Shown here: positions 45,658 through 54,600 of the stretch, piece after piece | Layout: every line of letters starts with the position of its first letter | How positions within the stretch are numbered: the stretch's first letter is position 1 | Source of the DNA: Coriobacteriia bacterium | GTDB lineage: Bacteria; Actinomycetota; Coriobacteriia; Anaerosomatales; PHET01 | Direction: 5' to 3' | Length of the DNA stretch: 64,000 bases | NCBI GenBank assembly: GCA_034370385.1 | Contig: JAXMKZ010000024.1 | Location: 1 to 64,000 of the forward strand | Position numbers and translations under genes: made by a program | Notes under the pieces: model-generated | Database searches by the model: none | Seen by the model: the letters and a program-made list of their open reading frames with translations, nothing else | What the model was told of the DNA's origin: nothing

Positions 45658-45758
45658 CTCGTTGCTCAAGGCCTCAGCATGGTGTGCCCGATGCAGCAGC
45701 GAACCTAGTCCGCTCCTCCTTGACGATCGCGCGTCTGACTCGGAAGTGACGACCTACT

Positions 45759-47285
45759 GTGCCAAAGAACAAACGGAAGCGCGCCCAGAAGGGCGAACGG
45801 CCCGTCACCAACGCGCAACCCGCGCCTGCCGGCCTGTACGTGAAGCCGAGCTGGCGAGACGCTGTCTGCCTGCTTGTTGCCTTGCTCATGTACGTCACTG
45901 TCGCGCGAGGGCTGCTGTACTACGCGCCATTGATCCAGTTGCTCGCATTGGTCGGAGCAGTGGCCGGGCTCACTGCGGCGGCCCGCGTCAACGCCGCCGC
46001 AGTGGCGTTCGCCGCGTCGACAATGGGGCTTCTCGTGCTGCAGCCGTTCGTCATCGCCCGGGGGGTGGGCGACACCGCGTTTGCACAAAGCGCCATGGTG
46101 GCTTTTGGCAGTGCAGCCGTCGCGTGGGTTGTCCGATGGGCGGTGGAGACCTACGGCACGAAGGTTACGACCATCGTGCCGTGGATCATCGTGGGGCTCC
46201 TGACCGTGAACCTTTGGGCAACGGTGATCACACTGGACGCCCGCATCGTTACCGAGGACGGCCGCTCCGGGGCTGACATGCTGGGCGAGAACCCCGTTGT
46301 TGGCCAGCAGTGGAGCGATGAGGACTTCTACCGGCGCGTCCTGTGGCTGATGACACAAGAGGACGCGGGGTTCTATGAAGCGTTTCGCCAAGGCTACCAA
46401 GAGAACATTCGCTGGCAACGTGATCCGAACACCGTGCTGGCCGTGCGCTTGCCAACGGCGTTTCTGCTGTGGAACTACCTACCCGGCAAACCGTGGAGTC
46501 TGATAGTTGGCTACCTGGCTCTCGTCTCGGCGGCGGGTGGTGCGATCGCGTGGATGTCCGCGCGCCGCACGTCACTCACCTTGGGCATACCTGCTATCGC
46601 CGCCCTGTATGGGCTGGCACTGTCGGTCAGTACCTCGCGGCTGGTGTTGATGACCGAGGCGTGGGCGGTACCCTTTGCCGTCGTCTCGGTGTGTGCCGCC
46701 ATCGTTTCGTTCGGACAGGACCGGTGGAAGGCGCTCACGGTTCTCTCGGTGGTGGCTGCAGTCGCGGCCGCGGGGCTGCGAGAGCTGATGGTGTACCTCT
46801 TTGTCGCTGGTATCGCGGCAGCACTGGTGGGCCCGCCTGAGCGCCGCACGTTCCGTGCGGTGATGTGGCTGGTCGGCTTCACCGTCGTGCTGGCGGGATA
46901 CGTGGTGCATGCCGGGGCCGCTGCCGCGATCGTGACCAACACGGGGGGCGTGTCGCAGTGGTTCAACGGCGGGCCGAGCAACTTGGTGGCCGGCTTGGGC
47001 TATGCCGCTGAGTACATCGGAGGTACCGCGCTTGTTCCGGCGACGTTCGGAGTGCTTGCGCTTAGTGGCGCGGCAGCTTCGAACCTGACCGAAGAGCGGG
47101 TCTTTGCCGGGCTTTGCTGCGCACTTCCGCTCCTGAGCTTCCTGTTCGTGGGAAGCGACGCGGTGGATGTCGCCAAGGGGACCGCGATCAACTACTGGGG
47201 CATGATCGTTGTCCCCGTTCTGTTCGCTGTGTCTCCACTTGGCATCGAACGTCTGCTGACGTGGGCTGATCGCCCTCATGCCTGA
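45759..47285 (+). CDS. Polytopic membrane protein of unknown function, glycan island
   Basis: This 508-residue protein has a basic N-terminus ([14 protein letters not shown]) and about eleven hydrophobic segments. A large non-membrane loop after the fourth or fifth segment (residues about 165-240) contains [24 protein letters not shown] and [14 protein letters not shown]. The layout recalls GT-C type glycosyltransferases, which carry acidic residues in the first outer loop, but I see no diagnostic motif. It lies directly upstream of leuC. Confidence 0.75.
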   Translation: MPKNKRKRAQKGERPVTNAQPAPAGLYVKPSWRDAVCLLVALLMYVTVARGLLYYAPLIQLLALVGAVAGLTAAARVNAAAVAFAASTMGLLVLQPFVIARGVGDTAFAQSAMVAFGSAAVAWVVRWAVETYGTKVTTIVPWIIVGLLTVNLWATVITLDARIVTEDGRSGADMLGENPVVGQQWSDEDFYRRVLWLMTQEDAGFYEAFRQGYQENIRWQRDPNTVLAVRLPTAFLLWNYLPGKPWSLIVGYLALVSAAGGAIAWMSARRTSLTLGIPAIAALYGLALSVSTSRLVLMTEAWAVPFAVVSVCAAIVSFGQDRWKALTVLSVVAAVAAAGLRELMVYLFVAGIAAALVGPPERRTFRAVMWLVGFTVVLAGYVVHAGAAAAIVTNTGGVSQWFNGGPSNLVAGLGYAAEYIGGTALVPATFGVLALSGAAASNLTEERVFAGLCCALPLLSFLFVGSDAVDVAKGTAINYWGMIVVPVLFAVSPLGIERLLTWADRPHA

Positions 47286-47291
47286 TACAAT
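47286..47291 (+). promoter_or_regulatory. Candidate -10 element (TACAAT) for leuC
   Basis: TACAAT starts at the base after the stop of the membrane-protein gene and 46 bases before the leuC ATG, so leuC may be transcribed on its own inside the glycan island. Confidence 0.4.
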
Positions 47292-47331
47292 CCTCTGTCA
47301 CACCCCGCGTCACGTGAAGGAGTCACCATCC

Positions 47332-48600
47332 ATGCCGCGTGCCATGACGATCACCGAGAAGATCCTCGCCGCCCACGCCGGCCTCGATGAGGTCGAACCG
47401 GGTGAGCTCATCAACTGCCAGCTGGACATCGTGTTGTCGAACGACGTCACGGCGCCCATCGCCATCAAGGAGTTCGCCAAGATCGGCGTCCAGAAGGTTT
47501 GGGACCCCACGAAGGTCGTGATGGTGCCGGACCACTACACGCCCAACAAGGACATCAAGAGCGCCGAGCAGGCCAAGATCATGCGCGAGTTCGTGCGCGA
47601 GCAGGGCATCACTCACTACTACGAGATCGGCTGCATGGGCGTCGAGCATGCGCTGCTGCCCGAGCAGGGGGTGGTTGGCCCCGGCGACGTGATCATCGGC
47701 GCCGACTCTCACACCTGTACCTATGGCGCGCTGGGGGCGTTCGCCACGGGTGTGGGCTCTACCGACGCTGCCGTCGGTATGGCCACCGGCGAGGCCTGGT
47801 TCAAGGTCCCCGAGTCGATCAAGTTCAACATCACCGGCGAGCTGTCTCCGTGGGTGTGCGGCAAGGACATCATCTTGCATATCATCGGCATGATCGGTGT
47901 CGATGGTGCGCTGTATCAGGCGATGGAGTTCACGGGCGACACCATCGAGCGGTTGGGCATGGATGACCGTATGACCATCTGTAACATGGCGATCGAAGCG
48001 GGCGGCAAGTCGGGCATCATCGCTGTTGACGGCACCACGCGCGCATACATTGAGGGTCGCTTCGAGCGCGAGCCGGTCGAGTACGTTTCGGATGCGGATG
48101 CACACTACGCCGCGGTGTACGAGGTCGACGCGACCCGGATCGTGCCCACCGTCGCGTTCCCGCACCTGCCTTCCAACACGCGCCCTGCCGCCGACGCCCG
48201 CGACATCTGGATCGACCAGGTCGTTGTAGGCAGCTGTACCAACGGTCGCATCGAGGACCTGCGCATCACCGCGCAGCTACTCAAGGGACGCACCGTACAC
48301 CCCGACATCCGCATGATCATCATCCCGGCGACGCAGGAGATCTACCGCCAGGCGATGCACGAGGGGTTGTTCGACATCTTCCTCGATGCCAACGCCGCGG
48401 TGTCGACGCCTACGTGCGGACCGTGCCTAGGCGGGCATATGGGAATCCTTGCGGCAGGGGAGCGCGCCCTCGCGACCACCAACCGCAACTTCGTAGGCCG
48501 CATGGGAGACCCCACGTCCGAGGTCTACCTGTGCTCACCCGCTGTCGCCGCAGCGAGCGCAGTGGTGGGTCATATCGCGTTGCCAGAGGATCTCGACTGA
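47332..48600 (+). CDS. leuC: 3-Isopropylmalate dehydratase, large subunit
   Basis: This is an aconitase-type [4Fe-4S] enzyme for the second leucine step, 422 residues, matching the shorter archaeal/clostridial LeuC2 form. Motifs: [34 protein letters not shown] and the cluster-binding [10 protein letters not shown]. The ATG at 47332 has AAGGAG upstream; the frame is open further but that part resembles nothing. No leuD small subunit follows, although leuD is normally adjacent, so it must lie elsewhere. Confidence 0.95.
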   Translation: MPRAMTITEKILAAHAGLDEVEPGELINCQLDIVLSNDVTAPIAIKEFAKIGVQKVWDPTKVVMVPDHYTPNKDIKSAEQAKIMREFVREQGITHYYEIGCMGVEHALLPEQGVVGPGDVIIGADSHTCTYGALGAFATGVGSTDAAVGMATGEAWFKVPESIKFNITGELSPWVCGKDIILHIIGMIGVDGALYQAMEFTGDTIERLGMDDRMTICNMAIEAGGKSGIIAVDGTTRAYIEGRFEREPVEYVSDADAHYAAVYEVDATRIVPTVAFPHLPSNTRPAADARDIWIDQVVVGSCTNGRIEDLRITAQLLKGRTVHPDIRMIIIPATQEIYRQAMHEGLFDIFLDANAAVSTPTCGPCLGGHMGILAAGERALATTNRNFVGRMGDPTSEVYLCSPAVAAASAVVGHIALPEDLD

Positions 48601-48807
48601 CGGTGACTCATCGCGCGACCGACGGAGGCCGCGGGACACGCTGCCGTTTCGGCATTCAACTTGCTGGTGCGCGGACGGTTTGTCCACAAAGAAGGCTTAC
48701 CAAACATGTACGTAGATTACGTGGAGGATCACCTCCATGCAGTACGCTCTAGGCAGCCCGCCGGCGGAACGGTCGCCAAAGTGCGTTGAAGTGACCAGGA
48801 GGATTCG

Positions 48808-49668
48808 ATGCCCGACAATCATGAGGAGATCGAACGGCAGGAGCCTGTCGAAGAGCAGCCGCTTCACGACTCTGGAGACATCTCGCCAGACGAGGTCGAG
48901 ATCGAGGTCGGTTCGGTTCCTGCCGAGGCTCCGCCCGCACGCCGTGTCCGGCGGAGCATGTTCGCAGACCCGCTGGTGCGCGTGCTTGCGGTCGTGACTT
49001 TCGCGATTGTCGTTCTCTTTCTAGCGAGCGTGATCGGCATCCTGTCAACCGGCGTGCTCACGCCCAAGGGTCCCCGCACCCTGGCCGAGAAGGAGCTCGC
49101 TGAAGCGCGGACGGCTGTCAGCGTGGGTACCTCCGATACTGCTATGTGGGGCCAGTACGTTGCCACACTGGTGAGTGCCGGCCAGCAGTCGCGAGCTCGT
49201 TCGGTGCTTGCTGGGGCTCGTCAGAACCTAGACGACTCTGGCACGGGCGAGTTCAGTATTGCCGAGGCGCGCATCTACAAGTCCGAAGATGACCACGAGG
49301 CTGCCATCAAGGCCGCGCTCGAGGCGATGGAACAGGTGCAGGCCAAGTACGATGAAGAGGTGGCGAAGGGTGGCCTGACCGGTTCACGGGCACAGATCAG
49401 GGGACTCCACGAGAACTACTACATCGCCGTCTTGATCATCGCCGAGGCCAGCGAGGCTACCGGGGACTGGGAAACGGCGATCTCGAACTATGATATCTAC
49501 ATTGGCAAGACCCGAGGTGCTGCGGATATCTTGGTCGATCGTGGCAACGCGAAGCTCAAGATCGATGACACCGAGGGCGCCAAGAAGGACTTCGAGGAAG
49601 CACTGCGATTCGTGCCGGACAGCAGGGAAGCGCTTGAGGCGCTCGACAGGATCGGAGCTGCAGAATGA
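48808..49668 (+). CDS. Single-pass membrane protein with TPR-like repeats
   Basis: This 286-residue protein has an acidic N-terminal tail (residues 1-45), one membrane segment (VRVLAVVTFAIVVLFLASVIGIL, about residues 57-79) and helical repeats (IAEARIYKSEDDHEAAIKAALEAM; ILVDRGNAKLKIDDTEGAKKDFEEALRFVP). TPR proteins usually act as scaffolds. AGGAGG precedes the ATG. The stop overlaps the NHL gene start (ATGA), so it probably works with that protein and the cytochromes that follow. The 207-base gap after leuC holds a small hairpin (48722-48737) and no clear gene. Confidence 0.8.
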   Translation: MPDNHEEIERQEPVEEQPLHDSGDISPDEVEIEVGSVPAEAPPARRVRRSMFADPLVRVLAVVTFAIVVLFLASVIGILSTGVLTPKGPRTLAEKELAEARTAVSVGTSDTAMWGQYVATLVSAGQQSRARSVLAGARQNLDDSGTGEFSIAEARIYKSEDDHEAAIKAALEAMEQVQAKYDEEVAKGGLTGSRAQIRGLHENYYIAVLIIAEASEATGDWETAISNYDIYIGKTRGAADILVDRGNAKLKIDDTEGAKKDFEEALRFVPDSREALEALDRIGAAE

Positions 49669-50948
49669 CCGAGACTCCAGCCGTGGCTGCTGACTTGAGC
49701 CAGGGTAGCGAGAAGTACAAGTCGCGCCGTGGACGCCGGCTGTTCATACTGCTCCTGCTCTTTCTCCTGATTCTCCTTGGTTTCGCCTCGTACTTCTTGT
49801 TGAGGCTCATTACGCCCGCAGGAGCGCCTACTCAGGGCGATGATCTTGGAGGAATCACCTGGATTCGCTCGATCTACGGGCTCTCGGAGGCCCCGGAAGA
49901 CCAGTTCAATATGGTGCAGTCGGCGGTTCCTGGTCCGGATGGGTCGATTTGGGTAAACGATGCCGATCGGCGGAGTGTCTTCCAGTTCACCCCGCAGGGT
50001 CAGTATGTCCGCGAAGAAAGTGGACCCGATGATGACCCGCTCGTTATACCAGGGCGCGTGGCGTTTGGGCCCGATGGGCTCATGTACGTCACCGAGAGAC
50101 AGAACGATCTCGTGCGTGTTCTCGACGCGAACGGCGCGGAGGCCGGTTCTTTTGGGATTCCCAGCCCGTTCTCGATCGATGTGGACGAGGAACGGATCGC
50201 AGTGGGCACCCGCTTTGGCTTTGCCATCCTTGAGAAGGATGGCACACCTCTTCAGGTCATCGGTGCGATGGGCAAAGGTGATGACGAGTTCGACTACGTG
50301 CATGGGATCGCCCTAGGGGACAACGGGATTGTCTACGTTGTCGACTCGTTCAACAACCGGCTGAGCGCGTATGACAGCGAGGGTAAGCGACTGTGGATCG
50401 TGCGGACGGGCTTACCTACCAACCAGGCCGAAATGGTAGACGACAAGCTCAAGATCCAGACTGACGCCAAGCCTGATCTGGCCGAGGGCGACCAGCTGCA
50501 GTTGCCGATGGCGCTGACTGTCGACGGGGCTGGCAGGCTTGTCGTTGTCGACATGTACGAGTGTGCACTTGCCGTCTTCGATCCCGAGGACGGATCCTTC
50601 ATTGCCAAGTACGGTGAGTTCGGGGCGGAGGATGGGAAGTTCCTGTACCCCACAGGTGTTGCCTACGACGCAGAGCGGGACTGGTTCACCGTTGCTGACA
50701 CCATGAACTCGAGGGCCCAGATCGTGAGGATCCCTGGCTCTGCGGGCGGCAACGCTGCGGCCGCCGCCGTCAATCGCGCGCTGTCCGGTCCGTTGCGCGC
50801 CTGCCTGTTCCCGCTGCTGTTGCTTGTGCTGATTCTGATCATCTGGCTGGTTGCCCGCGTCATACGTAAGCGCCGCCATTCGGGCGACACCAACGCGGTC
50901 CTAGGCGCTGACGATGAGAGTGAAACACCCAGCATTACTGAAGATTAG
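49665..50948 (+). CDS. Membrane-anchored NHL-repeat beta-propeller protein
   Basis: This 427-residue protein has an N-terminal membrane segment (LFILLLLFLLILLGFASYFLL, about residues 26-46), about five or six NHL-type blades (IPGRVAFGPDGLMYVTERQNDLVRVLD; VHGIALGDNGIVYVVDSFNNRLSAYD; MALTVDGAGRLVVVDMYECALAVFD; YPTGVAYDAERDWFTVADTMNSR) and a second membrane segment near the C-terminus (LFPLLLLVLILIIWLVARVI). NHL proteins accompany multihaem cytochromes in some metal-reducing bacteria, which fits this context. Confidence 0.87.
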   Translation: MTETPAVAADLSQGSEKYKSRRGRRLFILLLLFLLILLGFASYFLLRLITPAGAPTQGDDLGGITWIRSIYGLSEAPEDQFNMVQSAVPGPDGSIWVNDADRRSVFQFTPQGQYVREESGPDDDPLVIPGRVAFGPDGLMYVTERQNDLVRVLDANGAEAGSFGIPSPFSIDVDEERIAVGTRFGFAILEKDGTPLQVIGAMGKGDDEFDYVHGIALGDNGIVYVVDSFNNRLSAYDSEGKRLWIVRTGLPTNQAEMVDDKLKIQTDAKPDLAEGDQLQLPMALTVDGAGRLVVVDMYECALAVFDPEDGSFIAKYGEFGAEDGKFLYPTGVAYDAERDWFTVADTMNSRAQIVRIPGSAGGNAAAAAVNRALSGPLRACLFPLLLLVLILIIWLVARVIRKRRHSGDTNAVLGADDESETPSITED

Positions 50949-50952
50949 GGGT

Positions 50953-50982
50953 TGCTAAAGCAAGCCCTGCCGCGGTACACTG
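50953..50982 (+). promoter_or_regulatory. Promoter for the small multihaem cytochrome gene
   Basis: TTGCTA (50953-50958) and TACACT (50977-50982) are separated by 18 bases, the best sigma-70-like pair in the window. The following 120-base leader contains AGCAG...CTGCT and ends in AAAGGAGGTG. Confidence 0.6.
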
Positions 50983-51150
50983 CACATAGAATCTTCACCT
51001 TGATTACGAGGGTTCGAAAGGGTATAGCAGCCACGCGATTACTGCTCGGCACTACCGTCGAATCGTATCGCGTCTGTAATTAACCAGCTTGGGAAAGGAG
51101 GTGCGCATATGAAACAAGCGCTTTCCGTAAACAACACAAAAGGAGTCTCC

Positions 51151-52185
51151 ATGAAGAAGACCGTTCTTATAGTTGCTCTTGCGACCGTCTTCGTCCTTGC
51201 CTTCGCGGCCGTCGCTTCTGCAACTCCCTCCCGTACCTGGGCCAACTACACCGACTACTACACGTGGGGTTCGCAGGCTGGCGCCGGCACTGGCGCCCTG
51301 CTCAGCACGATGGGCAGCAACCCGACCAACTCCGCCCCGCACTCGGGCTACCTGGCTAACACCGCCAAGTGCGGTATCTGCCACTCGGTCCACCGTGCCA
51401 AGGGCAACGGCGTCAAGCTGCTGAACTCGGTTACCGACACCTGCATCGGCTGCCACGCAGTCGGTAGCGGCGTCACCGACATCACGGTCAACGTCGGTAC
51501 CGGCCCGCACTCCGTCTCCACCACCTGCAACGGCCGCGGCTGCCACGTGGACAACCCGCACGGCGCCAACGGCTCGGCGTACTCGATCGTCCAGGCCAAG
51601 CTGCTCTCCAAGTCTGTCGACACCTACCTGACTTCCAAGGGAGCTCTGGGTAACTCGGCCGCCTCGGGCATCACGGTCGCGCTGCTCAACGGCGACGCCG
51701 GCTGGAACGAGGCGACTCGCTCGTCCGTCCGTACCGGTTACACCTGTAACATCGAGGGTTGCCACTACCAGACCCTGCTCTCCGTTACGACCAAGGGCTG
51801 GTCTGAGGATCGCAAGGGTCCGCGCTACGACCTCACCGATCACCGCAACGTCACCGGTCACATGACCGCTGGTGCGGCAGCCAACAACAACGCTGGCTCC
51901 TACACCCCGGTTGCCAGCTGCGTGAGCTGCCACGACCAGACCGACTCGCTCACCGGTGACGGCTCCACGACCGTGTCGGGCTTCACCTTCCCGCACGGAC
52001 AGGTCCCGTCTGCTTCTAGCACCAACAACACCGGTGGCCAGCGTGCCTACCTGTGGTACACCACCGCTGCCAACTCGACTGGCGCTGGCGCTAGCTACTT
52101 CACCCAGCCCAACGACAAGGCGTTCGACGGCGCTTGCCTCAAGTGCCACCGTAACGCTACCAGTGGTATCGGTATCACCCACTAG
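51151..52185 (+). CDS. Secreted multihaem c-type cytochrome (about six haems)
   Basis: This is a 344-residue exported cytochrome. The signal peptide KKTVLIVALATVFVLAFAA ends near ASA. Haem motifs: CGICH, CIGCH, CVSCH, CLKCH plus CX4CH forms CNGRGCH and CNIEGCH. Two in-frame starts have good Shine-Dalgarno sequences: ATG 51109 (AAAGGAGGTG) adds 14 residues, while ATG 51151 (AAAAGGAG) gives a standard signal peptide and is listed. Codons are dominated by AAC, AAG, CGT, GGT/GGC and CTG, suggesting high expression. It has its own promoter and terminator. It probably carries electrons outside the membrane. Confidence 0.9.
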   Translation: MKKTVLIVALATVFVLAFAAVASATPSRTWANYTDYYTWGSQAGAGTGALLSTMGSNPTNSAPHSGYLANTAKCGICHSVHRAKGNGVKLLNSVTDTCIGCHAVGSGVTDITVNVGTGPHSVSTTCNGRGCHVDNPHGANGSAYSIVQAKLLSKSVDTYLTSKGALGNSAASGITVALLNGDAGWNEATRSSVRTGYTCNIEGCHYQTLLSVTTKGWSEDRKGPRYDLTDHRNVTGHMTAGAAANNNAGSYTPVASCVSCHDQTDSLTGDGSTTVSGFTFPHGQVPSASSTNNTGGQRAYLWYTTAANSTGAGASYFTQPNDKAFDGACLKCHRNATSGIGITH

Positions 52186-52231
52186 TACTGCACTCGCACC
52201 AGCTGAGAGTCCACGGATTCTCTGAGAGCAA

Positions 52232-52270
52232 GAGGGGGTCGGCTCCGAAAGGAGTCGGCCCCCTCCTCTT
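52232..52270 (+). terminator. Rho-independent terminator after the small cytochrome gene
   Basis: A 15-bp stem (52232-52246 with 52251-52265, with G-U pairs) closes on a GAAA tetraloop and is followed by CTCTT. It isolates the cytochrome transcript from the next genes. Confidence 0.85.
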
Positions 52271-52432
52271 CGATAGCTCTGTGTTGTGTGTGGGTGTCTT
52301 CTGGCGCGAGTACTCTGGTACGCTAAGTGCTCATCGAGCGGCGCCGTGAGGCTCTCTGTCTTGTGCGCTGAAAGCATATGGCTTCCCTCGGATTCTGCGT
52401 CGCAACTACCTGACTGGAAAGGGCCCCGCTTC

Positions 52433-53365
52433 ATGCGCAAGACCGTTCTCATCGCTGCGGTCTCCCTAGTGTTCGCCCTACTGCTTGGCGTTGGTGTCTG
52501 GGGCACCGTTTGGGGGCCGGAGCGCTGCGCCGCTTGCCACACCGAACCTGCGTTTGTCTCGGCGTCTGCGCAGGGCGCTCACGCCTCAGTCGACTGTCTG
52601 CAGTGTCACTCTGAGGGTGGCGCATGGGGCAGAATCGCCTTCAACAGCGCGCATCTGGGGCGCATGGTTCCTTCGAGCACATGGTCGGTCAGAGACGTGG
52701 CCGATGTCGCGGATGCACGATGTCTGTCGTGTCATGACAAGGTGGACGATGAGGCGATCTCTGCGAACGGGATTCGGGTAGACCACTCGACGTGTGCATA
52801 TGAAATCCGGTGCACCGAATGTCACTCGACCACCGCACATGGGAGTGCCGTCTCGTGGGTACGGACCTACGACATGGAGACCTGTCTTCAGTGTCACGCA
52901 TCGGACGGGTCGGTTGCGTGCGACCTGTGCCACGTGGGCCGCTCTCCTGAGAATCGGATCAGAACCGGGGTGTTCGCGATCACGCACGGGCCCGAATGGG
53001 AGCGCACTCACGGCATGGGCGACAGCTCGACGTGCGCCGCGTGTCACACTGCTGCCGACTGCGGCACGTGTCATGGCCCTGGACTACCGCATGATGGCGG
53101 CTTCATGAAGGAGCACTCGACTTTCTCGCAAGACCGCAAGGCAAAGTGCGAATCGTGTCATGAGCCGCAGTTCTGCGATGGGTGCCATGGTCTTTCGATG
53201 CCCCATCCAAGGCGATTCGTGATAGCACACGGTGTAGAGGCTGAGCAGAACCGCACCCTCTGTTCGCGGTGCCATGTCGACACTGACTGTTCCGTGTGTC
53301 ATGTGAAACATGTGCATCCTGGCGGCGCCGTGAATCTTCCCGCACAAGGTGGTGCAGCTCAGTGA
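52433..53365 (+). CDS. Membrane-anchored 12-haem c-type cytochrome
   Basis: This is a 310-residue protein with one N-terminal membrane segment (VLIAAVSLVFALLLGVGVWGTVW) and an NrfH/NapC-like opening, then 12 CxxCH motifs (CAACH, CLQCH, CLSCH, CTECH, CLQCH, CDLCH, CAACH, CGTCH, CESCH, CDGCH, CSRCH, CSVCH). It may pass electrons from the quinone pool to outer cytochromes. The ATG at 52433 is chosen because GGAAAGGG precedes it and the frame above lacks a signal. The stop overlaps the next start (GTGA). Confidence 0.9.
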   Translation: MRKTVLIAAVSLVFALLLGVGVWGTVWGPERCAACHTEPAFVSASAQGAHASVDCLQCHSEGGAWGRIAFNSAHLGRMVPSSTWSVRDVADVADARCLSCHDKVDDEAISANGIRVDHSTCAYEIRCTECHSTTAHGSAVSWVRTYDMETCLQCHASDGSVACDLCHVGRSPENRIRTGVFAITHGPEWERTHGMGDSSTCAACHTAADCGTCHGPGLPHDGGFMKEHSTFSQDRKAKCESCHEPQFCDGCHGLSMPHPRRFVIAHGVEAEQNRTLCSRCHVDTDCSVCHVKHVHPGGAVNLPAQGGAAQ

Positions 53366-54591
53366 AAGAGGATCAGCTGCTCACCGATGGCGTGTTCGAC
53401 CCATCCATCCTGCGGGATGTGGGCACTCAGCTAATCGAGCTGCTATGGGACCCCACGGCCAACCTCACCGCCGCCTTGCTGCTCTACGGCGTCATCGCTA
53501 TCGTCCTCACCATCGTCATCGTTGCGGTTCTCATGCTTGCTCCGTCGGCATTCGACGACGAAGAGGACGATGAGGGCGGTCAAGCTGCTTCTGGGGAGCC
53601 GCAGACCCGCGCGCCGGAGGTGGCCCGCGAGGAGGTCGATCCTCGGGCACGGCTGGTCACGCTTGGCATCATGTTGGCGATGGTTGGTGTCATCTGGCTT
53701 GCGGCGGGGTTCTCTACATCACAGAATCCCGTGTGTGCGGGGTGCCATACGACTGAGCCGCACGCCATTTCAGAAACGGCGGGGTTGGTCGATCCGCACG
53801 CCGGCGCATCCTGTGTGGGGTGCCATGAGCCCAGCGGTGCTCTCGGGCACTACGTGTTCAACGTCCCGTCCCGGGCGATCCACTTCGTGGACGGCGTCAT
53901 CCAGCCCTCACTGCAGCCCAACTACGGCCGCCCCACGCAGTCCGGGTGCCTCTCGTGCCACCGGGGAGACCTCGGGGGAGTAGCGGTCAATGAGCAGCGG
54001 GGCTTGCGTATGTCGCACGTGGAGCCCTTGGAATCTGCGGTTGAGTGTCTCGACTGTCACCGCTATACGGACGGCGTTGTAGCGGCGCATAACGCCGGCA
54101 TGAACCCCTGCCTGAGGTGCCACGACTCGAAGCAGGCATCCAGCGAGTGCTCGACCTGTCACGACCGGCAGGCCGCTTCCGCAGCGCGCGCCCGCTCAAC
54201 CGAGTTTGCGGCTGTCCAGGTCAAGCAGGTCCGGTGCGGAGGATGCCATGATGAGCGTAGAGAGTGCGATCCATGCCATGGGGTGCGGATGCCGCACGAT
54301 GAGACGTTCATGCTGTACGCCCACGCGCGTTCTGCCGCGGTCGATTACTGGTACGGCAACGGCAGCACTTGCATGAGTTCGTCATGCCACACGGCTACAC
54401 GTCGCCCCTGCACCAGGTGTCACGGTCCTCTGCTCGGAAGAGGGCACGGGCCCCAGCTTGCTGAGTCCCACAAGGGCGCGAGCAGTGCTCGCTGCAACAC
54501 GTGCCACCAGGTGTGGGCCTACTCAGCGCAGAGGGATTTCTGCAGGGACGTGTGTCACTCCGAGGCTGCGCTACGCTACAGTCCTCGTTAG
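53362..54591 (+). CDS. Membrane-anchored multihaem c-type cytochrome (about 10-12 haems)
   Basis: This 409-residue protein has two membrane segments (ALLLYGVIAIVLTIVIVAVLML, about 31-52, and TLGIMLAMVGVIWLAAGF, about 95-112) split by an acidic loop. Ten CxxCH motifs follow, plus CMSSSCH (CX4CH) and CRDVCH (CX3CH), whose use for haem is unproven. NPVCAGCH right after the membrane segment recalls NapC/NrfH quinol oxidases. It starts at GTG overlapping the previous stop. Only nine bases separate its stop from the ligase gene. Confidence 0.9.
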   Translation: MKEDQLLTDGVFDPSILRDVGTQLIELLWDPTANLTAALLLYGVIAIVLTIVIVAVLMLAPSAFDDEEDDEGGQAASGEPQTRAPEVAREEVDPRARLVTLGIMLAMVGVIWLAAGFSTSQNPVCAGCHTTEPHAISETAGLVDPHAGASCVGCHEPSGALGHYVFNVPSRAIHFVDGVIQPSLQPNYGRPTQSGCLSCHRGDLGGVAVNEQRGLRMSHVEPLESAVECLDCHRYTDGVVAAHNAGMNPCLRCHDSKQASSECSTCHDRQAASAARARSTEFAAVQVKQVRCGGCHDERRECDPCHGVRMPHDETFMLYAHARSAAVDYWYGNGSTCMSSSCHTATRRPCTRCHGPLLGRGHGPQLAESHKGASSARCNTCHQVWAYSAQRDFCRDVCHSEAALRYSPR

Positions 54592-54600
54592 GAGGTGGCC

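Noticed and set aside
13155-47331. Mobile element or phage origin of the glycan island
   Set aside because: No transposase, integrase, tRNA-type attachment site or flanking repeat could be found; operon duplication explains the remnants better.
48706-48789. 27-codon ORF (MYVDYVEDHLHAV...) before the TPR gene
   Set aside because: No Shine-Dalgarno sequence or -10 at leaderless spacing, and it overlaps a small hairpin; chance is likely.
50983-51108. Possible cyclic-dinucleotide (GEMM) riboswitch in the cytochrome leader
   Set aside because: GGTTCGAAAGGG looks tempting, but the conserved GACGCAAAGCC block and second-stem receptor are absent.
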